NCBI GenBank assembly: GCA_963576735.1
Contig: OY755197.1
Span: forward strand, 5,468,501 to 5,532,500
Length of the DNA stretch: 64,000 nt
DNA from: Bedellia somnulentella
Lineage: Eukaryota; Arthropoda; Insecta; Lepidoptera; Bedelliidae
Reading direction: 5' to 3'
The notes below the pieces were generated by a model. The model was given only the letters and a program-made list of their open reading frames with translations. It was not told the origin of the DNA and searched no databases. Below are positions 57,228 through 64,000 of this stretch, piece by piece. The translations under genes were made by a program, and so were the position numbers. Each line of letters starts with the position of its first letter. Positions within the stretch are counted from its first letter, which is position 1.

Positions 57228-57392
57228 GGGGGCTGATTACGTATCTTTAGCGACCGCAATTGAGTCGCAAGTTGTAATATTGTCGCTGTCAAAAGTGTTA
57301 AATTACATACAAATTTATGACATTGACAGCGACAATCGTGGAAATTGCGACACAACCGTCAGTCGCAAAAGATACACAATCATGGGGCAGAT
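57228..57392. repeat. Fold-back MITE-like element
   Basis: Two arms of about 75 bases are imperfect inverted copies. GGGGGCTGATTACGTATCTT with GCGACC pairs with the complement of GATACACAATCATGGGGC. The inner arms ATTGTCGCTGTCA (57279-57291) and TGACAGCGACAAT (57324-57336) are perfect over 13 bp. No clear target duplication or frame was found. It lies a few bases left of a family A insertion. Confidence 0.65.
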
Positions 57393-57406
57393 CTACTTAA
57401 CTAATA

Positions 57407-57680
57407 CATACATACACATACATATACTCACGGCTGTAATTCCCTAAAAGGGGTAGCCAGAGCCAAGGAATTATAAATTCCTCAGCCATTTTGGAAGTTG
57501 CGTGGGGAAAAGATGGTGAAAAAAAGGTTTTTGGTGATGGGTCTCCAACCGCATCGCCCAAAAATGCCTTAAAAGCCCCAATACCGTTAGTCGCCTCTTA
57601 CGATCACCCACGGCTAGAAATGGGGTAGTGTTATTCTAAGCCGACACTACACGGCAAAGCCGACACTACAGGCAATTAAA
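57407..57680 (-). mobile_element. Family A retroposon with duplicated 5' end
   Basis: It is a complete minus-strand copy. A 10 bp duplication, TTAACTAATA, lies at 57397-57406 and 57681-57690. The 5' end repeats GTAGTGTCGGCTT twice, separated by TGCCGT, as in the copy at 39766. Confidence 0.88.
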
Positions 57681-57690
57681 TTAACTAATA

Positions 57691-58656
57691 GAGCTTTGAA
57701 TATCACTACCATATGTCTAACCGTTGGCTAAGTCCAAAGCCACAAGAGTAATGCGGAGAGAGAAAACATTTTAACCCAAAAACCGCAAAGAGCGGCGATA
57801 GTTTTTATTACAGTTATCCTCTGAGCCTCTGTGTGTGTGTGTGTGTTTGTGTAAAAAAATAGTTTCATACGGCTTCAGCTATGCCTATAACCAGACAACA
57901 AGTTTTTTGTAGGTAATAAAACGACAATAACCCAAAACATACAGAATAGTCCGTCGCTGATGTGACTAATGGTCACGCGTCCGCAGTCGTCGTGACAAAC
58001 AGACAGACACACAAAACAGGTCTGATTAACGATCGGCGCTATGAAATCCGATATTTGTTCATACTATTGCGGTGCGGAATTTCGCATTCGTCAGGTATTG
58101 TTCGATTATGTTTCGGGAAAATATGGCAATTTGCTAGTTTTGAACGTGGATTACTGTTAGATGAATATGTCTATGTAGAGAGCGTGCTAATTCTTTGCGG
58201 ATTTGAATGATTGGTTTTACAACTCTGTTTGAAGAAATAATACGATGTGGTCAGAATTTCTCAAGTTTAAAATTGGATATTATACCTACATCATCAGTCA
58301 AAAACGTTCAATATTAACTATTATATTGTTCATCAATTCAATATCATCTTTTACACGGCAAATTTCATTAATAAAATACACACTGGTGGATATAATAATT
58401 CAGCGATGGACATCTATCGCTAGCCATGTATGTTAATGATAAAAATAACGTTATTACAATAAATTGAATCAAACGGGAACAAGGATGCGGAAACTTCGCA
58501 TGATCAGATATAATAAAACTCTTGGTTATAAAACCTTAAACGTTTGCATTCAAATTATGAGTATTACAAACAAAAAGTATACGGTAAAAAGTCATGAAAA
58601 TATATAACTAAGAGCGCGATATGAAAACTAAACACTCTTATCGAAATTATGTTCAA
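57691..58656. other. Non-coding stretch with (GT)n
   Basis: A (GT)n run with one TTT break lies at 57830-57852. No gene is recognised. Confidence 0.45.
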
Positions 58657-58667
58657 GTATAATAGTT

Positions 58668-58916
58668 AGCTGTGTAGGGTCGGCTTAGAATAGCACTACC
58701 CCATTTCTTCCGGTGGGTGTACGTAAGAGGCGACTAACGGTATTGGGGCTTTTTAAGGGATTTTTGGGCGATGCGGTTGGAAACCCATCACCAACAACCT
58801 TTATTCTACCATCTTTTCCCCACTCAACTTCCAAAAGTGGCTGAGGAATTTCTAATTCCTCAGCTCTGGCTACCCCTTTTAGGGATTTATAGCCGTGAGT
58901 ATATGTATGTATGTAT
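58668..58916 (+). mobile_element. Family A SINE-like retroposon, complete
   Basis: It carries the full set of blocks. The 11 bp GTATAATAGTT at 58657-58667 is repeated at 58917-58927, merging with the tail. A third copy beyond the next element (59097-59107) suggests stacked insertion. Confidence 0.88.
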
Positions 58917-58928
58917 GTATAATAGTTT

Positions 58929-59096
58929 AGTGCGGCGATAGGCCTGCAACCTATCAAGTGAGTACACTGTCCAAGCAAAAGGTGACAATGTCATGTGATG
59001 TTCAGGGCAAAAGGTGACAATGTCATGTGATGTTCAGGAGTATTAGTACCTCTGCCTACCCCTTCGAGGATATATGACGTGAACGTTTGAGTTTGA
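58929..59096 (+). mobile_element. Family B SINE 3' fragment with internal 32 bp duplication
   Basis: It begins at AGTGCGGCGATAGGCCTG. GCAAAAGGTGACAATGTCAT and the following 12 bases are exactly repeated (58975-59006, 59007-59038). The end is GACGTGAACGTTTGAGTTTG. GTATAATAGTTT flanks it at 58917-58928 and 59097-59108. Confidence 0.8.
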
Positions 59097-59108
59097 GTAT
59101 AATAGTTT

Positions 59109-59705
59109 CTTTTGTATCTAAATAGGAAACTGTCTCATTTTAGGCAATAATAACTTAAAAGGAAACAACAGTGCCTTCCATTTAAAAGCTGAATGACAAG
59201 CCATATTGCTTTACTTAAAAATATTTATGTAATATTTTTTTGACCCATTATACACCTCGAAATCTATTAATTTTTATCTCTAAAACGTGGGCTTAGCTAT
59301 ATTAAAACAAATTATGAGCTATCTGTGAAGTTAAAGGCCCCATTAAGAGTTATATCGATTTATATTATCTTTATTAAATTCACAACATTACTCTTCGATT
59401 CATAACAATCAAATCGCCATGTAACCATTAAAACGTTGATTGAAATCGAACAGATAAGAGGTACAGTAACTTATAATAAAAACCATGACATTTAAAGTGC
59501 AGATAAAAACATAAAACCGACCTTCAGCACTTTATATCAGCAAGGTTCATATCTGAGTGATATTAAAATTAAAACTGCGTACACGAAATTTTCTGAGGTA
59601 GATTAGCAAAAAGAAAATGTCAAACGTGATGTGTTATTAAATAAAGTAAACTGAAAGTAAAGTTGTAATTTTACCAACTCAGACTAAAATCCAGTTTTTT
59701 ACCTA
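59109..59705. other. AT-rich non-coding stretch
   Basis: Nothing recognisable was found. Confidence 0.4.
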
Positions 59706-59717
59706 GTCTAATATATT

Positions 59718-60017
59718 AAACCGTGATAGCTCAATAGGTTAGAACACCGGTTATCGTGCAAACGACTAGTGTTCAAATCCCGGGTCGGGTCTACACCAAT
59801 TTGTCTTTTCTAAAGACATATGTGTGGTTAATTTATCATGGTTGTTTACGGTGAGGGAAAACATCGTGAGGAAACCCACATAGCTGAGTTGTACTTAGTC
59901 ATGTGACAGTGTATTTGTACAAAACGGCGATAGGCCTGGCCCTATCACGAAAGTACACTGTCTATGCAAAACGTGGGTACTCTGAACACCAGGTGACAAA
60001 GTTTATGTTTATGTTAT
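59718..60017 (+). mobile_element. Family B SINE lacking its 3' hairpin region
   Basis: The head AAACCGTGATAGCTCAATAG and B box GTGTTCAAATCCCGG are present. The body stops at CACCAGGTGACAAAG and joins directly to TTTATGTTTATG, losing about 65 bases that include the UUCG hairpin. A 12 bp duplication, GTCTAATATATT, lies at 59706-59717 and 60018-60029. Either the deletion came later or the hairpin is not essential for mobility. Confidence 0.9.
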
Positions 60018-60050
60018 GTCTAATATATTTATAGTCTAAGTGTCATATTT

Positions 60051-60237
60051 GCCGTGAAGTGCCGACTAAGTGTATGGGGATTCTTTGAGTGTTTTTGGGC
60101 GATGCAGTTGGATACCTATCACTAACGGTGCTTTATTCCTACTATCATGTCCCCTAACAGCTTCCAAATGTGGCTAAGGAGTTTCTAGCTCTGATGCTCT
60201 GGCTAACTTTTTGGGATATATGGCCGTTAGTATGTCT
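60051..60237 (+). repeat. Family A retroposon, diverged
   Basis: GCCGTGAAGTGCCGACTAAG, GGGCGATGCAGTTGGATACC and GATATATGGCCGTTAGTATG fit the family; the second block is missing. Confidence 0.7.
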
Positions 60238-60850
60238 AAGAAAAACACAAATTAAATAAGAACTTTTCTTCACTTTTATTAAAACAGAACGCCAGTTTAA
60301 AACTGTACATTTTCGTATGTTTGCAGGGTTGCTATGAGACATTTTATTTTAATTCTTCATTTATATAGATCTCATACATTCAAAACCCAAAATTCAATGA
60401 ATTTCGAACCTTAACTGAATATTTTGTTTCCATCCAAAATAACACCTGCGGGCGTTATCAAACCAATCAGATGCAATTATGAAAGCAACATGAGTACGAC
60501 TGAAAACCACGATGATATAGGTACGTCCATGTTATGTCATTGCACTGATTAATATGAGCCGCTGTCTACCCCGCGGCGGATTGTCATGGAAACAATGGCG
60601 GTTCCATTAAATAGGAATATGTTGATGTGGTTTCATAGATATTGTGTTTCTATCATACTGTATAGTTATGAAGAAGTGGTACAGATGTTTGATGTATTTC
60701 GTGTAATTTGATTACTTTGCTATCAAAATACTTATTTAGTGATTTATTATCTCCTAAGTAAAGTAAGATATTTATAGAGCTAATATGGAGATGAATTAGA
60801 AATGAGCCCAAACGAGCTTTGAAAAAATAGATGAATGTAAATGGAGCTTT
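60238..60850. other. Non-coding stretch
   Basis: Nothing recognisable was found. Confidence 0.4.
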
Positions 60851-60935
60851 AGAGGTTTAGGGATCCATAGACTCGATAGACTCTGCCTACCCCATGGTAT
60901 CTTACGATGTCTGTATATGTATGTACGAAACTCGA
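60851..60935 (+). repeat. Family C LINE 3'-end fragment
   Basis: TAGAGGTTTAGGGATCCATA, GATAGACTCTGCCTACCCCA and GTCTGTATATGTATGTAC match the family C terminus. Confidence 0.55.
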
Positions 60936-61060
60936 CAGTCGCGCTTGGCATTTTAATTTATTAATTTCCTTTTATATTTATTTATCTTCGTGGATCATCA
61001 TATATTTTAAAGGATTGAAAGGATGAAAGTGTATTACTAATTATTGTATTTAATGTACTA

Positions 61061-61311
61061 CATACATACATATACTCACGGCTATAAATCCCTAGAAGGG
61101 GTAGCCAGAGCTAAGGAACTAGAAATTCCTCAGCCACTGTTGGAAAGTTGAGTGGGGACAAGATGGCAAAATAAATGTTTTTGGTGATGGGTCTCCAACC
61201 GCATCGCGCAAAAATCCCTTAAAAGCCGTTGAATACCGTTAGTTGCCTCTTACGTACACCCACCGGAAGAAATGGGGTAGTGTTATTCTAAGCCGACACT
61301 ACACGGCATAA
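61061..61311 (-). repeat. Family A SINE-like retroposon, complete
   Basis: It is intact from the CATACATACATATACTCACG tail to AGCCGACACTACACGGC. A short TAATGT repeat flanks it, too short to prove a target duplication. Confidence 0.85.
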
Positions 61312-61548
61312 TGTGCTCCATTGTTTTAAGTCACTGGTGTAAACCAAGCCTACTTGGGATTATTATATCTTACTCTTACAAGTAGAACTGCACTTTCCAC
61401 ACAAATTTCTGTCTGCAAATCAACTTAGCTGACAAACTACTTAAGTTAGTGCTATTAAAAGTTTACTCCTACTAAGTTGCCTGTAGAGTCGTCAAGTGCT
61501 GGCGTATGAGGAAATATTAGAGTTTAGCTGATACCAACATTTAATGTT

Positions 61549-61785
61549 TACATACATACATACATATACTCACGGCTATAAATCCCTTAACGGGGTAGCC
61601 AGAGCTTTGGAATGAAAAATTCCTCAGCCACTTTTGGAAGTTGATTGGGGAAAAGATGGTAATAATAAATGTTTTTGGTGACGGGTCTCCAACCACATCG
61701 CCCAAAAATCACTTAAAAAGCCCCTATACCCTTAATCGCCTCTTACGATCACCCACGGGTAGAAAAGGGGTAGTGTTATTCTAAG
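61549..61785 (-). repeat. Family A retroposon, TTAACGGGG subfamily
   Basis: The diagnostic bases TTAACGGGG, GGAATGAAAAATTCC and ATGGTAATAATAAATG are shared with 62202-62450. The 5' end is lost just after TTCTAAGC. Confidence 0.85.
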
Positions 61786-61796
61786 CTAATTAACTA

Positions 61797-61880
61797 CGCA
61801 AGCTGAGTGTGTTAGAATAGCAATAACCCATTTCTACCTGTGGGTGAGCGTGAGAGGCGGGGGCTTTTTAAGCGATTTTT
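61797..61880 (+). repeat. Family A retroposon, 5' fragment, head-to-head with previous copy
   Basis: GCTGAGTGTGTTAGAATAGC, CCCATTTCTACCTGTGGGTG and GGGGCTTTTTAAGCGATTTT are the 5' third of family A in plus orientation. It faces the minus-strand copy ending at 61785. Confidence 0.7.
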
Positions 61881-62201
61881 TCCTACGTAATTATTTCCCA
61901 CCTTTTAGTTAAATCTGCTTTAAAAGCTTGTTTTTCAGTTTTTTTAAACTATTATTTATTGTTGTGGTAATATGGGATACCTTATCCATTGAATGTTAGT
62001 AGTGATTGAGTAGACTCCTATGTTGGAGATTAATAATTCGATATAACAATGAATGAGTCAGACAAACTGTATAGCTATTGCAATATTTTGAATGGAATAC
62101 TTACTTTGAATAATATTTTTTTCAACGTAATATAACTACACAGTTATAAGACGTGTGTTCTCAATAAGTATTCAGAGTGTACTGCTCCTTTTTTACCCTT
62201 A
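61881..62201. other. AT-rich non-coding stretch
   Basis: Nothing recognisable was found. Confidence 0.4.
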
Positions 62202-62450
62202 TACATACATATATATACTCACGGCTATAAATCCCTTAACGGGGGTAGCCAGAGCTTTGGAATGAAAAATTCCTCAGCCACTTTTGGAAGTGGATTGGGG
62301 AAAAGATGGTAATAATAAATGTTTTTGGTGTCGGGTCTCCAACCACATCGCCCAAAAATCACTTAATAAGCCCCTATACCCTTAGTCGCCTCTTACGATC
62401 ACCCACGGGTAGAAATGGGGTAGTGTTATTCTAAGCCGACACTACACGGC
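62202..62450 (-). repeat. Family A retroposon, TTAACGGGG subfamily, complete
   Basis: It is very similar to 61549-61785, with an intact 5' end (AGCCGACACTACACGG). Low divergence between the two suggests recent activity of this subfamily or a local duplication. Confidence 0.87.
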
Positions 62451-63453
62451 TGACTTCCCTTTATAACCAACCATATACTTATTAGCCTATTTAACTCCTA
62501 ATCGTTATGGGTTTTCAGTACTTAAAGTCTGATGTATTTGTACATATTCCATAGGGTTTATTACCAGTAGCTGCCTTACGAATATTTATCGACTGGCAAT
62601 CCAATCTGAATGACAATCCCGTTTCATTAAAGTATATCAACCGTATCCAAGCCCTTTTACTCTTTTAAGGAAAATCTCATTTTAAGAAACTCTCTTCTTT
62701 ATAAGGAACATGTTCAAACTAACGTCCACTATTAAAACAAAGAACAACAGATTACATATACCTGAACCTTAGTTCCAGGTCACAAGTGTATCGTAAAATA
62801 ATACCGCGCAAGTATTTAAGTATATTAAAATGATGGAACACATAACCGCAGAGGTCGAAGGGTCGAGGTTCCCTTTCACTCCTGACGCAATAAGCTAGCA
62901 ATGTGCCTATGATGATACATGATTTTGCATGTAATCATGCATGTGTTTTTGATCTTTGTTACATGAATAATAAAACGTACATGCAGTTGTTGAATTGCAA
63001 TGCTGACAGTTTAATTTATCATTTACTAGGGACACAGTATTTGTAGCAGAAGGTTCCAAAAATAGTTTGATCGATTCTTATAAAGTTATGTTTGTATATT
63101 AAGTAGGTACGAAAATAGGGCGCTAACTATTTTCAAGTATGATTGACCTTTGTTTTTCTTCATTCATTCGGTAAGCTGACATTTTTGTTTCTGCTGGTTT
63201 CTATGTGAGGTAATTAATGCTAACTATGACATGATTCGTTTTAATCATACGAATTCTTTTGACAGTAAAACACATGAAGTGAGAAGTATAGTTCAAAAAC
63301 AATATTTTTTTATTTTATTGGTCATGAACAATATACCAATTGATGACCACTCCTAGTCGAGAAAAGCGTTTAAGTTCAAGAATATTAGAACAGCGCAAAC
63401 TATTGATATAGACTTTATAAAGTTTAATTATTATATTGCTTAATTATTAAATT
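62451..63453. other. AT-rich non-coding stretch
   Basis: Nothing recognisable was found. Confidence 0.4.
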
Positions 63454-63697
63454 GCTGTGTAGTGTCGGCTTAGAATTGCACTACCCCATTTCTCCAAGTG
63501 GGTGTACGTAAGAAGCGACTAACGGTTTTGGGGCTTTTAAAGGATTTTTGGGCGATGTGATTGGAGACCCATCACCAACAACCTTTATTTTACCATCTTT
63601 TCCCCACTTAAATTTCCAAAAGTGGCTGAAGTATTTCTAATTCTTTAGCTCTGGCTACCCCATCTAGGGATTTATAGCCGTGAGTATATGTATGTAT
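63454..63697 (+). repeat. Family A SINE-like retroposon, complete
   Basis: It runs from GCTGTGTAGTGTCGGCTTAG to GAGTATATGTATGTATG. AT-rich flanks prevent confident assignment of a target duplication. Confidence 0.85.
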
Positions 63698-64000
63698 GTA
63701 ATTATATAGCTAAGTAATATTTAATTTACCATTTACAAGCACATGTCAAAAGACACTACAAAGGCAAGCATTTTCGCCTTGTGATACTTAGTAATACACA
63801 CATGGCCAATAACAAAAGTGATACCAAACATTACGAGTTATAATATAAAAGCTTTAATAAATTTGCGCTTATAAACGCTTCCATTATTACAATAAAGTAC
63901 TTCTTTGTATGATTGGCATAATATTGACCTCGATTGTTCATTTAAAAAGATAGGCGGGATTCGACGCCTGTACAAGGTTAAGTGGTTCTTTTAATGCGTC
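63698..64000. other. Non-coding stretch to window end
   Basis: GGCGGGATTCGACGCCTG near 63953-63970 has a minus-strand B-box look, but the window ends before it could be assessed. Confidence 0.35.

Overview
This is an AT-rich eukaryotic window, most likely from a moth or butterfly. That assignment rests on three element types I recognise: a BEL/Pao LTR retrotransposon with a tRNA-Tyr-like primer site, a lepidopteran-type Helitron, and very abundant short retroposons with tetra- or pentanucleotide tails. I recognise no host protein-coding gene. The window reads as intergenic or intronic DNA filled with transposable elements of several ages.

The largest feature is an apparently complete BEL/Pao retrotransposon on the minus strand (10733-17478). 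It has two 479 bp LTRs that look identical, a 5 bp target duplication (TATCA), a primer-binding site, a polypurine tract and one uninterrupted 1833-codon gag-pol frame. A second LTR element, at 42421-43224, is only 804 bp long. It has near-identical 255/256 bp LTRs, a primer-binding-like site, a polypurine tract and a GTAG target duplication, but no recognisable proteins, so it is a TRIM-type non-autonomous element. Other pieces are a non-autonomous Helitron (5920-6882), the C-terminal part of a non-LTR retroelement polyprotein (3024-3983), a TTAA-flanked MITE-like element (18982-19409), a fold-back element (57228-57392) and an orphan BEL primer-site remnant (8731-8746).

Three dispersed families account for most of the rest. 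Family A (about 30 copies) is a roughly 250 bp SINE-like retroposon ending in (ATGT)n. Family B (about 14 copies, about 360 bp when complete) is a tRNA-derived SINE with A and B boxes and a (TTATG)n tail. Family C is the extreme 3' end of a LINE whose frame ends about ten bases before a short 3' UTR that also runs into (ATGT)n. Families A and C share their last bases, which suggests the C LINE mobilises A. Many copies keep perfect 8-13 bp target duplications, reported with coordinates.

The most informative structures are nested or stacked insertions. The TTAA element splits the tail of a B SINE and leaves a readable empty site. At 58657-59108 an A copy and a B copy lie between three copies of one target sequence. 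Gaps between elements are AT-rich and hold nothing I can assign. No functional RNA gene is certain; the best candidate is a tRNA-like structure at 46013-46086 with a displaced anticodon stem.
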